Shown here in pieces: positions 1-15,008 of a DNA stretch of 64,000 nucleotides (within the stretch, counting starts at the first letter, position 1; each line of letters opens with the position of its first letter). The DNA is taken from positions 310,001 to 374,000 of the forward strand of contig SEMN01000452.1 in NCBI GenBank assembly GCA_005408345.1, written 5' to 3'. The notes beneath the pieces were generated by a model. It was not told the origin of the DNA. It did not search any database and saw nothing but the letters and a program-made list of their open reading frames with translations. Position numbers and translations under genes: made by a program. The stretch is from Macquaria australasica (lineage: Eukaryota; Chordata; Actinopteri; Centrarchiformes; Percichthyidae).

Positions 1-30
1 GGCTGGGAGCCCCCCAGCTGTGGCAGAAAG
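1..30 (+). CDS. gtf3c2: gtf3c2 exon (partial at window edge)
   Basis: The window opens inside this exon. It encodes A-G-S-P-P-A-V-A-E and ends two bases into a codon at a gtaagg donor, which agrees with the phase of the next exon. Confidence 0.7.
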
Positions 31-3000
31 GTAAGGTGTTTTCAAAGTGGGCTTCCACCAACATGAGTTTTTGAAAGCCGGTATTAGCATATTTGGTGTG
101 GAGTTGCGTATAGCTAATACTTACAATATTAAACCTACCCCCCAAAGGCTCCTTTCTTGCCCAGGCTGGGTCTTCTGGCAGTTGCCAGCTCCTCCAGTGT
201 GGTCACCATTTACAGCCTGCCCCACCCTGATGCTCTGCTCTCCAACAAGAAGCCAGCTGACTCTGGTAAGACTGAATATTAAACAGAACTGGCTACAATT
301 TTCCCTGCAGTATCTACGCACGATTACAAATATTGTAACAATGATATAATGGTATTACGGTTTTCCTTAACTGTAAAAATGATACACAAAGTTCCTGACC
401 AAAGCACAACCCTGACTCAACCAGATTCAGACAGCCAGAAAATGAAAGTGTGTCCTGTGTTCAGCAGAGGGCAGTGTTGCCTTTCTAAAACCTGAAGTCG
501 GTATGTTGAATACCTGAGTCCTGCTGTAGCCTGTGAGCACACAGGACTGCAGTAAAGCAGCAGATCATGGCAGCGTTGTAAAAATTCAAAGCTGGACTAT
601 GGATTTGTTCACATCTCGCTGAACCCCACCCAACTGCTGATTAGCTGTGCTGCAGTGTGTTACACACCTCCCTGTCTGTTTCTTCACACACCACAACAAA
701 AAATAACACATTAAATGTGATACCAACAAAAAGAGTAAGTAAACAAATAAGGACAAATCCACCCTTAACAGACACATCCTAGTGTCCCGTCTTAGTCTCA
801 CCCATAGCTCCGATTCATATTCTGACCACTAGAAGGCGAGATTAGAGGTTGAGAATAGGTGCTTTTAGCAGGTGTCATGGTCACTGTGAAGCACCATGCA
901 CCTCTGAGAGTGATTTGGGGTAATGTGGATCCATTTGTTGACTCAGACATTTGGAGTTGCCACGAAACTGTTACCAAACACATTTGATATCCAATGACCC
1001 GTTACCTCAAACTTAACCAGTGAGAGGTGAAGGACACACGAAGATATTCAGTTTACACTGATATAAAACTGAGGGAAAACGGTAAATCCTCACAACAGAG
1101 AAGCTGTAACCGATGAATATTCGGCATTATTGATAGACAAAATGACTTAAACCAGCCTCCCACTTTGAAATCCACTGACTTAAACGATTTATTGATTATC
1201 AAAATAAATAGTTGCTGATTCTTTTTCTGTTGTTACAACAGGTTAAGTATATAATCAGTCAAACGGCACCATATCTATCATATCAGACATGGGCATCATT
1301 AACTGGTCTGGATCTCATATTCAATAAAAGGACAGTATCCATGAAGACCCTCAGCCTCCTTGTGTGCATTTTTTAGTGCTTGGGGGTCTATCAAACTGTT
1401 TAATGCAGCTTTAACAGCAATGACAGTTAACAGCTCCTCTGAACGCGCACACACACAATGCTCTCCAGGAGTGTGAGTATATGTGACATTATAGACACTG
1501 GAGCCTGTGGTCTAGTCTGTTCAGATCACTGTGTCAGACGCCTCTGGGGTTGTGCTGATAGAAGACTGTATGAATGAGATTAATGGTGAGCTTATCTCCC
1601 ACATCCATCATACACAGAAACCTGGTTGTGTCTGCACGTGTGTGTGTTTATCTGTCTGCATCTGCCCAGCAGTACAGGCTAATCTGATTAAACACTACAC
1701 CAGTCTAAGATCAGCATTTCAGTACAGCACACGCCTCGAACATGAATGCTCACACACTTTGCATTATATCACAGCCAACGCAACATTCTCACATCCCGTT
1801 AAGCCTTGTGTTATGGGGCAAATCTTCTCTGTAGCACAATGTAACATGAGGATTGGCTGATATTTGTGTTTGTAGGGTAATAATGGCATTTTGTCAGTGA
1901 AGAATGCTGATATTGAACACTTGGATACGTAGTACCTTCAAATTTGGCCATTTTCTTAAAAACTGCAAATAAGTACAGCATCTTGCTGAATTTTATTCTT
2001 CTCGCAGTCTTAAACCACCACGTCTCCACTGAATGCTATAAAATTAAATGCTTCTACATGAATTTACCCAAATTTGTATTTATTTGGATCAAACACTAAC
2101 ATCAGCTCCATTATTCACCCATAATTTTATGTATCACACCAGCAAGAGTTGGAATAGGGAAACGCACAACTGCCTTTCGTTTGATTTAAGGGCACCATTA
2201 TAGAGGAGCTCATGCATAGTCATTTGTGTGTAAATATTTAAATGAAAATACAGTATATTGGGTGACAACAGACTCCACTGTATTACGCTTGGCTTGGTTT
2301 TACAATTAAGAAAAATGTCCAGTGCAGTTTGGACATAAAAAGCCATATAAAACTTGACATTTTCATTCTTTTCCCCCTTTGCTTCATGGCCCCTGGTTTC
2401 CATTTTATTTTGTAGCCATGGGTCATTGGGTCCAGTTTCCAAAGAGCTACTCCATCAGCCCCCTCCTTCCAACCATAGGTTATAGTTATTGGATAGAAAG
2501 GTTGCAGAGCGCTCACATTTGAAGATACTTGAGTCTACGTTTGACCAATGCACCAATAAAAAGTCTCTAAAATGTTTTTAATTATTTAATTACGTTCTTT
2601 GTGTTTTTCTCCCAACATGAAGGTCTAAACGCTGTTTCAAAAGCTTTTTCACACTTCCAGGAGTTCAAATTCTTCACTTTCTTTTCAATTCATTTTTTTT
2701 ATTGGCCAAAAAGTGAATCTAAAAATACTGGAATCAGCCTGTAATACATCCAGCCTGTGTTACGGTTTTATTATTATTGTTGTTATTTGAATATAATTCC
2801 CCAATTCCCAGAAAAATGTACAGAGGACATGACATCGGTGTCCTCAATTGTAACTATGACCCTGCTTTTGAAAGGCCGACATCATAAAAATATATGGAAT
2901 AAAACACAAGTAGTCAACATCTGACGCTGATATTTATTGTATATAAATTTGACATTTATGCTGCTTGTGGCAGAGCCTCAGAGTGTTGAGGTTGTCCTGT

Positions 3001-6000
3001 TGATTGGTCTGTCCAACATGTTTGGTTCAGAGCAACACACCTTGACAAGCACTGACGGGCTAGATTGCAGTCCCATAGGACTCTCCTAATGGTTTTGAAA
3101 ACCCTTGACCTTTTCTTAGGCACCACCGCCAGGCCAAAGTGTTTCACTGATGGACAAAAAATATCAACATCTAATGGCAACAATTGCCATGAATATGTTG
3201 TTATTGGTCTTATCCTAGTCTTGCAAATTAAAAAGCATGGACGTCCTTTTGTTTTCTCTTTAGCCACGCGAGCTGCCTGACTCGCAGCCAAAAACAGACA
3301 ACATTTTCACTTATCCAGTTAAATATCTTTACATCTATTTGTTGGATTGGCACAAGCTTTGGTACCAACAGTGATGTTCCCCAGAGGATAAATCCTAGTG
3401 ACTTTGATGATCCCCTCACCTTTCATCTAGCGCCACCAGCAGGTCAAAGTTTCAATTTGTCCAATACTTTTATGTCCAAATACCTTCTAAATTGATGACA
3501 TCCCCATCAACCTTAACTGTGCTTTGCGTTTAGTGCTAAGTAGCACATATTAGCAAATTAACATGCTGACATGCTAAAGTGAAAATTTTAATTTAATGAT
3601 TTGATAAAACAGAACTCGTTTTTTAAGGTTAAAAAAACTATCTTTGAAGCTTTATTCAAGAGCAGAAGAACATAACCTCAAAAATTATATTGCCGGCAGA
3701 GCATTTGCCAGTATTTGTGTTTGACTTTTTTTTTTCTGACACCACCCCCTGGCCAATTATAACATTTACTTCACCACAACGGCTAAAGATCAAAAACTAG
3801 TTTTGGACTTCCAACTTTTACCTCTGTTTGTTTTTTTTTTTTACAATGACCTTTACAGCCTCACAGAGCAGCCAGCGTGACTGTAGACTCTTAGCCTGGT
3901 CCATCAGTCCCCATACACCCCTCAGCAGCCAGAACCTACCCTCACATTAATGTTGGCTTTCAACAAATATCTTGCAAACAGACTCTGCTGTCTCGTGTAA
4001 TTTTGAGCCGCTGACCTGGAGTTTATTTTGCGGACATCAGCTGAACTGTACAAGGGCAGATGGGGAAATGTATTTTGAACTGGCCCTAGAGAGGCGGGAG
4101 GGATGGAGATGGTAAAGGTACGTTTAACCAAGTGAAAAATGACCAGTGAATTGCTTCACTTCACTTCTTTTAGCCTGACACAACGAGCACTAATTGAATG
4201 CAGATTAGCTGTCTTACATGACCATGGGTGGAAATAAGTCCCCTGACATTCAGTATCAGCTGAAAGGGTTAAAGGTGAAATTGGCTTGGAAAGGGTCAAA
4301 TAGTGTGTGTGTGTGTGTGTGTGTGTTGTGTGTGTGTGTGTGTCCTGGTCTCTCCCCACCAGCCCAGTGCTGTTTGCAACAGATAATTTTAAATGGCTTT
4401 TGGCCGTCCAGTCGCCAGAATGAATGACTAAGTGAATGAGAAGAGGAGGCTGTTAGAGCTGCAGAATTGGAGGGCGGGGGTGGGGGGGGGCAGAAGGGAG
4501 AATGTGAGATGGCGTAGTGAGCGCACATAATTTACAACGCCGTTGTCCGTCAGACAAGGATCTATAATTGAAATGACAAAGAAGATGCATCACCGAGCCA
4601 GTTGTTAGTGTTGGAAGCTATGAATTTTAGGTCTAGTAGCTGACACCTCTTGTATCCCTACTCTGTCAATCATCAAGGACTTACTTGGGATTGGGCGGTG
4701 AAGGAGGTGGGGGTCACAGGAAGGCCAAGTTAAAGTGCTTTAATGTACTTTTATTCACCACAGGAACTGCCCTGTTATCAGTCTTCAGTTTAGGGTAAAT
4801 GCTTTTAATGCTAAGATTATTTTCAGATTAGGGTTTAAAACGTCAGGGATCGTTGGTAAAGTTGGGTTTGTGGTTAAAAACCGGACTAGCTTTAGATGAG
4901 GGTAACATTAGCTGCATTAATGTGAATTTATTGCCACTTTAACACAAAAACCCTGTGTATGATATAGGCTAATTACCATCATCACTTATACCAGACTGTT
5001 GGTCACGAGCAAATACTTGTTATTACAGTTCATACAGGGCTCGGTTCTGCAGCTATAGTAATGTACACATCTTTGCTATTGTTTAAATCTATAGACCTAA
5101 CAGGGTTGTCAAGTTTCAGGTCATAAAGTGTGGTTGCTGCATGTTAAATATGGAGAATAATGGGAAGTCATGTTTTCAAAACAGTTTAATTTGGCAGAAT
5201 TTCTTTATTTCGTCATTTTATGTAAAGAAAGTGCAGGTATCTTTGTTACTGAGAAGAAAAGAGGATAGGAATTTGTCTGAGAAGGCGAGAGGAGAGGTTG
5301 TCAACAATTGTAAAGTAACAAAATATTAATTCTGCAGTCAATATAGTAACTTGTGTTGACTCGTATCAAAGACTCAGCTTGGGTTCGTGAAGCCATGTTG
5401 GATAATGTGAGTTGACATATTCTCACTGCCGACAAGCTTGGGTTCACCCGGGGTCTGGACTTGATTTATGACGTAAGAGGCTTATATAGAAGTATGAGTG
5501 TGTGTTTTTCTGAGGCTGAGGTGAGGTGATGGAAGGTGTGGAACGGTGAGGAGGACACAGTATTGATCTGAACTCTAAGTAATCTAAACTGGAGGAGGAG
5601 AGAAAACTAATGATGGGGAACAGTCTGACACCTTATTTCGTTGTTGGATTTTACATCTATTAAACACAACAGTGAGTTTCAAGGCAGACACGGCAGAATT
5701 ACTTCTAAAGTGGTGCTTAACATCCAGTCATTTTCAACCACGCCAGGGGAGGGGCTCTAGAGATGGCAATATCAGTTGGTCCATTGGTCTGTCTGTCCGA
5801 CAGTTTGGTCCAGAGTGTCTCATCTCGACTATTGGATAGATTGCAGTAAAACTTGATACAGATATTCATGTTCCCCATAGGATGAATTGTACCTTTGCTT
5901 AACTTTGGTGATCCCCTGACTTTACATCTAGCGCCATCAACAGGTCAAAGTTTCCACTCTTCAATTCACATCAGGGTACCTCTAAAACTAATGACTGAAT

Positions 6001-9000
6001 TCCCTTCAACCTCAGCTTTACTTTGAGCTTAATGCTAACATTAGTTTATAGCATGTTACGCATGTGAAAGAATAACTACACCCAGATTAATAATCCTACT
6101 TGTGCTGCCATCTAGTGGTTACTGCATGCTCTGCTACACCCTACTTTACAGACTGCGCCAATGTGCAATGCTACATCATAGCTGGGTGTGGACACAAGAA
6201 GTACAGTACGACCAATTCTGTAACTTCCCAAAACCGACTGTCCGACATCCACACCCACTTCACGCCGTGATTGGCCCGCTGTGTGGAGGTGAGAAAGGAG
6301 CCGGGGTTTGAACCTCTTTTTCTACCTTCCTGTGAAATGTGTGCAGCACTATGAATGCCCTTCAGGAGAGATTGTCTGAAAATGTGCACCATTATCCCCG
6401 TATTTAAACAATATTGCGTCTCCCCCCTCTGTGTGACAGTCGGCTTTTCACTCAGCCCTCCGGTGTGGCCATTTGGGAACAGCTGTAAACACTTTTGATT
6501 TCCAACGTGGTCGGTCAGCATGTCGTACGAACTTGTTCTGTTCGAGCATAGCCTGACCCTAAATACACCTGAAACTGACAAAGTACATCTTAGACTGATG
6601 ATGAGTTTGACAGTGTAGAGCCGAGCCTGTGATCCTCACTGCTTACACGCTACTGTTGAGATGACATTTCATAAAACTGATTTTTATGTTGTTTGCACCG
6701 ATAGACATTTGTTAAAATGACTGTTACACAAGTTTTCCATGTTTACGTCCTGACACTAGATTCCAACGTTTTGTTCTCTGAAAATGCTAAGTTGTATGCT
6801 CATTGTATAGATTCCAATGCTTAGTTTTAATCATCATTACCATTAAACACTTACCAAGTGTGATTTATGTTTCTCTTTGCAGGAAATGCCAGCCAACAGC
6901 TGCCAGTATACCAGGTAGGCTCCTTTTTTAAAAACATGTTTGTGTGTTTCTTTCTCATTTAATCTAATGCTGTCACAATCCTCTCTGTTTACCTTGTTAG
7001 ATTCTGGCCACCTACACATTAGGTTATGAAATACCCAAAGTACACAGTATGTGCAGTATATAATAATGTCCCGCCCTGATGTTTGCATTGTTGTTGTTGT
7101 GGTGACATTTGTTTGTTCCTCCCTCTTGTTTTCTGCAGGCAGAAGGAGTGTTAACACTGAAGCTGGGCTCCTTTAAAGCCCCTCGCCATGAAAAGAGTGG
7201 ACAAGTCCTGTCTATGGATTGGCTGCCTGAAAAACCACACAATATAATGGCTATTGGATTCTATGATGGTATGAATTGATTTCTTGGAGATGTTCTTGAT
7301 TAATTGGTTCAGTGTTTGAAAGAACAAACAGATGCACGTTCTAAATCCCCTCAGGATCACCTGTATGTTTTTACTCTTGACGCTGATGAAAAAATGTTCT
7401 TTTTCCTCCAAATAGCACTTACCTCCTTCTTTTTTGATCTAGTTGCTTTACATTATTTTCCAGATGTGTCATCTTTATTTGTGTACAGGTGTCCTTTGCA
7501 AGTTAAAAGAATATAATTTGAGCCAGTATTTCCTGTTTCTGTATGTTACATTATTGCTCTTTCTCTCTCTCTCTCCAGGTGTAGTAGGTCTGTGGGATCT
7601 GTCCACGAAGTCTCCACTGCTGCGAGTGCGAGAGTCAGGGGAGTCACTCAGCCTGCTGCCCTATCGGTGCCTCCTGGCTCACGACCATGCTGTCCGGGCC
7701 CTGGCCTTCTGTCCTGCCTCCAGGTAGACACTTTCCCCCTGACCTCACCTGTATACTATTATCTTTTCTATTACTGTCTGTTGTAGGAAAGGTTTGTTCG
7801 TTCTTTCAGTGTTACACTTGCATTCACGTGAAGAAAGACTAAGACAAAATGTTATGACTTCAGAATCAGGAAATGAGAATAATTTATCTTGCAATGATCT
7901 TGGATGATATATGATTTGGATTGATGAATAGTGCATGCTTATGAGAGTAATGACTTGTGTAAGTGTTATTTGACCATGTCAGTCTATTGCAAGTACACAG
8001 GGATAATGCTGTAAATCAGCAAAGTGAAAAAGTGGATCAAGAGCATCTATTGTCTGCAAAAAACTTAATTCTTAGAATTCAGCGAAATGGATTTAAATTC
8101 ACAAGCACATCCAAGTGGCACTTGCCATGTTTCAGGCAAATCAAGTTTATTTGTATAACGCCTAATCATAGAAACACTTTCAAAAGGATATTAATGAAAC
8201 ACCTGAATGCAGGCAAAGAAAAACATTTTTATGGGAAAAATCATGGAAAACCTTGGGGAAGGATCACAGAAAAGAGAATGGATTGCAGGATTTTCTGTTT
8301 GCTTGTTTATCTTTTTTTGTAGTCGTCTCTCCCTCTACTTTAGTTTGGCAGTTTTATTCACAGACAATTAAAATGTGGGTTAAAGCCAGCTCTGGTACTT
8401 TCAGCCAAAGGCAGCTCAATACATCTTGAAAGCAGAAATTTGTGATGAAGTCTGGCAGAAAAGCCCTCGCTCCAGTGTGAAAATGTAGGGTACAAGGCCG
8501 GGCGTGCAGCCATGTCCTCTCTAAGCTATTGCCATTCAGATGAGGTAACACTTATCTCTCTGCTAGTCGACGTCCACTGACCTTCAGGCCGCGGCCTTCC
8601 TGAGCTCAGATGACCCTGAGTAAGATCTTCCCTAAATTACTCCAAAGTTAACGGGCGTAAGACCTTCAGAGAATACATCCCAGAGTATTGAAAGAGGAAA
8701 ATTAAAACACACATTTTTAGAAAAAGCAAGTTTACAACTTTAATTCAGATTAACTGCTGGTAACTTTCTTAAAGTGAGTACATCCCAAATTCTGACTATG
8801 ACTCTGCACAGAGGTGAACACTGACTGGCCAATATTTGATATGAGTTAAAAGGTCATCGCTCATCATTTTACTCAAACCCTCGTAGAGACGTTTCACCCC
8901 TCTTAAATCTTTCTCTGCTCCATTACGCAGCTGATGTATGTGTAGATGAGGAGAAAGATGGAGGGGTCACATCACTGATGTCTGCTGCAAGGATTCACTG

Positions 9001-12000
9001 ATACGCTGTGCAAGTCAGCACGAGGGCTAAAGCAATATCCTGGGCCGAAATTGGCTTTTATTAAAAATCTGATATTGGCCAGTCAGAGTGTCATCCACCT
9101 CTGATGTTAAAGTTTCCCCATTTTTTCCCCCTAAACTGCTGCAGTAGGGAGTAGTCATCATTTTTTAAGGTGCTTACAACCCACCTAAAAAAATGATTCA
9201 TATGGCTTTTGGTGCCACATGATGTAAATGTCTTCACAAAGGCTTTTCTGGCTTGACATGAATACAGTTTTTGGAGAAATGCTGAGATTACAAGTCTAGG
9301 AGAAATGCTGAAAAACAATTTTTGAGAACATTTTTTAAATGTGTATTGATCACCAGGTGAAAATATGAGATATCAGCATCAGCTTTTTAAACTCTGCCAA
9401 CGCTCTCCAGCATCAGTTTGACCTTAATCGTACATATTAGTTCAACAGGGTTTTAGCCACAGCACCTTGTTGCAACAATGACCCCTTTTAAAACATCAAT
9501 TATGCTGTCACTACAACTTCTCTGCGCCCAATTGTCCCCCATAAAATCAAGGCCAGGATCAGTGCTGTTATCAGGCTTCTCATTTCTCAGTTGTAGCTAT
9601 TTAGCAGGCAAGTACTGACCAACAGCTAATACTAACAGATAATATAATAACCCTCAGTTACACTTTAAGTACATCTCAATAATGTGTTAATCATCTGCGG
9701 GACATTCAGAGCTGAGCAGCAATTCTGGTTAAAATATTTGTCAGTGGCATATTAAAGTCCTGATGAACTGGGACACATTCTCACCCTATTTTTCATCCAG
9801 ACAATTTTAGTAAAATTCTCATTTTATTCATGTAAATTAAACAAATAATTTGTTATATGTCTAATATCAATTCTTGTCTTATTTTAATATTATTTTGTAT
9901 CACTCACAGGTGTTTATTGTCCCCCTTGGATGGAGCAGTGACCTCCTAAAAACAATCCAGGCTCAAACACTTGCAGATATAGCTTTATATTCATATTGCA
10001 TACCTGAAGTTTATATACTGTGCAGTAATTTCTCAAGGTAATTAATGTTGCCATTAACATCACCGCAGCATCATTCATCTCTGGGCAGATCTGACACTAA
10101 TTTGATGAACAGCCATGTTCTTCCGTCCGATTATTTACCATTTACTGTGTTTGTGGTTCACACATTCGAGTTGCTTTTCTATAAAGGCAATTTTAGTTGA
10201 ACCAAAGGTGCGTATGTGAATAGAAAGATTAATCCTCACCCTCCTGGCAGCAGAGAGACTTGAGAGGACACACATTTTGTCTGGATCACTGCTTTTTAAT
10301 TACACAGCCATGTTGAAAGAGATAAAACTAGCCCTCTCTCAGCTTCACTTCTATGTATCTTTTCTTTTTTTCTCACCTGAACAGTTTGTCATCTCTTCTC
10401 TCCACATTCATACACCACTGTTTGTGTCACAACAAAATCTGGTTGTATTGATTGCTCCGCCTTCATTAGTTTTATGGCAGACACCACTGTCAGATCTGAT
10501 CAATGTAAGGAGAATGATGCATCCCAGCTCTGTGTTAAGTAAATTCACATATTCAGTAGAGGCTGACCAATATATCAGCCTATATAAACTGATCGCAGAT
10601 ACACTGGTATCAGCGTATGCATCAGCCGATAAATGACAAGAAATTGAAGTACAGAAATGCCAAAGATATGTTTTGAAACAGTCTCACCATTCTGTAGTTT
10701 GTCCACCAGAGAGTAGTGACAAGTTTATTTTCAACTGTAAAATATCCTGCCCAGTACATTTCTTGGTCACAATTGTTAAAAAGAAAATCTTATCTTTTGA
10801 ATTGTCAGTGCTGTTTCTCTTTCTCTCTCAGACACCTGTTGGTGACGACAGGAGAAGACCGCTATGTGAAGACGTGGGATCTGAGGAGGCTCTATAATCC
10901 CATCGCTGTTCAGAAACGCTATCTGACCAATGAAATCTATTGGCCGTTGAATGCACCTGGTCTCCTGTTGGCCCAGGAGAACGCCTATGCAGCGTAAGAC
11001 GGCTTCTCTGTTTTTCCCCTGTCATAACGTCCACAAATGCCCATTAAGTAACTGCTATCACAGGACATCTGTAACGTGAATTTGCAGTTTATGCAGGATG
11101 AGGTGTCTCTGTTCTGCTTTTGTTTCTACTGTACCGGGCACTCCTCAGGAGGTGGTAATAAGTCCCAGCTTCAAGTACTCTCAGGGGGGAAGGACTGCAA
11201 CAGGAGACAGATTAAAAGAGGAATGGACAAAGTCAAATTAGAAGAGATTCCACTCGATAGTGTCCACATGCCCAGTTTCTAAGACAGGCTTTCTGTAAAT
11301 GAGATTATATCTGATGACATCCTCTGCATTAGTTCCTCAGACTTGACAAATCTCATCCAGAGCCACCAGTAAATTGACTTAGACATTGAAAATTGGTGGG
11401 CTTCTCCTTTTTAAGTACACTGAAAGACTGTACAGTACACGAGGGTCATTCTGAGATATCAGCATATTTTATTTCCTCCCTTCCTACCGTTTTTTTATTT
11501 TTGTTTTTTTTATTTTTTATTCAGGAGTGGTTCACATGGAGTCCACTACTTTGACCATAACGTGCGCACCATCTTTGCCATTCCTAGGACGGGCACACTG
11601 TGGGTGAGTGTGACTGTGTTGTAATCTTCCACCCTTCAGTCTTTGGCATCCCCTAAATCTAAAGAGAGATTAGCTTTGCTCTTTAGGAAGTCCTTGAATT
11701 GTGCACATGACGCTCATGTTGGCAAGTATGAAGAAACATGCAGTGGGTGGATGCCTGATCCAAACCCAAGCAGTGCTTTGTTTTTGGACTTGTGTGCTAG
11801 TCATGGAGCGATCATCACAACCACTTTCGACCATAAGGTAGTTTTATAAATGTACCCGCAGGGTTCGTACAAAGTCTCGAAACTTTGGAAAATGCTTAAT
11901 TTTAATTGTTAGGTTTTCAAGGTTAGGAATGTACTTGAATTTGAATGTACTCCTTGAAAAATGCTTGATTTTCCACATAATCTGGTGTTTCATCATCGAC

Positions 12001-14950
12001 ACAATCACTCATGGAAACCAAAAATCTTTTATTATTTGAAATGAAACGATCCCGTCGTCATATCTGTTTGTTGTCTGCATATATAGTAACAATTAAGATG
12101 TGATGATGAAGGCTTCGAGAGTCTGGAAAGTTTTGGTTTATGTACCTTGAAAGTGCTTGAATTTTACTCTTAAAAAGCTGTACGAACCCTGTACCCAGTA
12201 CCAGAACACTTTAGCCAAACATGAGTTTGACCCAGTCCATAAAAGGATAAGGCTGGCATTATTCTATGTTTTTCTAATTGTCAAAAAAATCCCAAAGACC
12301 AAAACCAACCAACAGTGCATTAGTTCCTCTCAATAGTTTCTGACTTTCCTGCCTTGTCTGTGGCACTCAGTCCCAAGCCTGTTGGTTCCTACTGAAGACA
12401 TAAGTATTGATTTATAAATGGCTTACAAATCTATAATTACATTTTTTTTTTTTAAAGGCCTAATATCTTCCTAAAATAGCTGGACACTAGTTTTTAACAA
12501 ACTTTACTAATAGAGGAGTAAATAGTGCATTTGTTGGAATATTTTCAGCCGTGGAATAATACTCATTTGGTGCTTTTAAGGCAGGCAGTAAGACATCATA
12601 CGTGGGATTAAGTCCAAATAAATTACTGTGTGTGTGTTCATAGTAATGAAGGATGTGTTTTTAATAGTTTTTGGACAACAATGGAGCTCTATGGCACAGA
12701 GGAATAAAATATATCAGTTTTGGATACACAGACAACACTTGTGTGATCAATTCATTGTTGGTTTTGGTCTTTCCTTTGGATTTGTTGACAACAAGAAAAT
12801 ACAGAATATCACCACTCTCACCACTCGCCTTTAAATGTCTTAAATTCACTGTAAGTAATGTAGAAACCAGTTTTTCTCCACTGAAAGTTACAGTTTGTAT
12901 TATTACCACAACAATGCGACAATTTTTAGTAAAACGTAGAGAATTCATTTGCATGATAAGTCAGCAAAATCCCAAACAAGACAGTAATTCAAGAGGGGAA
13001 AAACTAATATCTTAATGCTGATTCGTCTCTTTCTCTTTCATTGCAGTCCATATCTTACACCGATTGGTTGAACAGTGTGGTGACATCAGACACCCTTGGT
13101 GAGGTGATCCTCGCCCTGTTACCTCAGATATGCTACAGTCCTCAATACGTCAAACGCACGCTAGAGAGACGTTTTGTAAGTTTACGATTCTTATTGTTTA
13201 TTTTATTCTCTTTTTCACTTTTTTCTCTTTCTTTCTTCCACCATCTTCCACCTTGTAATCGCCTTTAGTCACCTTTTAAGATTATAATGTGATGTTATGT
13301 TACAGCCAAAGCATTTTATAATTTAAACAGTGGATTGAATAAAGAATTTGCAGTGAAGTTGTTCCCCTCACCCTGTGTCTTCAGCCCGTCTACTTCACAT
13401 CTCTGGTGCCTTATGATGCAACTAAAGAAGAAAATCAAGAGATGGGAGGAGTGGAGGAGGAGGAGGGAGATACCGTTGAAGAGCAGGAAGGAGGAGACGC
13501 AGAAGGACCGGATGCTGCGTCTGAAGGAGGGAATGAGAACGACAATGAAAACGGAAGAGATGGAGGAAGACGTAGAAAGGATAAAAATCCCCCTCTGCGG
13601 TTCCAGACATACAAAGAGGCTGCGAAGAAATACTGCCTCCACCATACAGACAGCGATATGGTGGGTAGATTTAAAAACCAAGTGACAAAGTGGCAACACA
13701 TAAAAAAGTTGTTATAATCAAAGGAATTAAATTGAAGAAAATAAAAAGGTAAATAAAAGACGAGATAAGAAAATAAGCCAGGTTTTAGTAGGGCTGGGTG
13801 ATAAACCTCGATGCTTTTTTGGTACAGACTGAAATGTTTGTTCACAAAGCATCGCTGCCTGGTCAGTTTCACAGTTTCCAAGTCTGTTTCACCTCTGAAC
13901 ACACCTAGCATCAGTGATTAGTTGCTAAATGGGGAAAAAAAAGTAAAGCATTGTGAAATAAAGGTTTCGTTATCGATACAAAAACGTGTATCATCAGCTC
14001 TAGAATAAAGATTTCAAATGATACCCAGCCCTAGGCTTAGGAAACAATTAGAAAATTGCCAATAAGGAACAATTATATGTTTTATAGGCCACTACTACTA
14101 TTTTTGGAAATAGCTGACAATCAACATTTTGTACCATTTTACGAGATATTTTACAGTATGTTTCCAGTTTTGTTTTTTTCCTGTTTTTATATTATGAATT
14201 ACATTTTTATCCAGGTGAAAAAGCTGTTGAAATTGCATTTAGACTGTTCCAAGAGACCAAACCTGCATACAATGAACATTAACACTTTTGTATAACCTGA
14301 GTTCAGAGTAAGCACTTGCTGCAGACACCAAGTGTAGTACTAATCTGTTTGATAGACTATACAGTATGGTGTGGTCTTTCAAAAATGCATCATAATTGGT
14401 CTTTGTTTTAACTGTAACTTTAGTGTTCCCAATTTGAAGTTTTTTTTGTAGCCATGTGACACATTGGACACTCTGACTTAAATATGAGCTAAGTAAAAGA
14501 TAATAAACATAAAACATAAGAAATAATAGATGTGTAAAAAAATTAGAAAAACCCACTTATGCAAGCTCACATAAAACAATGTCAAGTGACAGAAAAACAT
14601 AATTGTACAGCATCAATTGGAGCACATGCGGCCATCATCATCCATCCCGATCATCATCAGTTATGAATTGTATCAAATAAATTGATGATTGAATTAATTA
14701 TTGGTTTAATAAAGCTGTTAAATGACTATCAAACCAAGCAAATCAGTTGTTAGTGATTATTAAAACAAGTTGTCATTGTATTTTTAAGCTCGCACAGGTA
14801 ACAATATTGTAATAACCTCCTCCGACTTGCAGCGGAGCTTTGCAGGAGGCGAGAAGCGAGCCGTGTGGAAACGCATGAAAGTCACAGAGGCAAAGACAAC
14901 CCTGAACATAGATGAGATGCCATTGGCTGCACTACACAAGGTATCTATAT

Positions 14951-15008
<58 letters not shown>

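Larger units (their letters stand above)
266..6882 (+). other. gtf3c2 intron, 6.6 kb
   Basis: This is the longest intron of the visible gene. It holds a GT microsatellite (about 4303-4343) and copies of an interspersed repeat with a 'tctagcgccac' core (about 2990-3490 and 5757-5990). No conserved exon was recognised on either strand; the open frames here are short and unlike any known protein. Confidence 0.6.

Noticed and set aside
6171..6581. 136-codon open frame on the minus strand
   Set aside because: It lies in a gtf3c2 intron, has no recognisable motif and no supporting splice structure; length alone is compatible with chance.
13435..13911. 158-codon open frame on the minus strand
   Set aside because: It is the antisense shadow of the GAG-rich gtf3c2 exon plus intron; its Ser/Pro-rich part mirrors the acidic linker.
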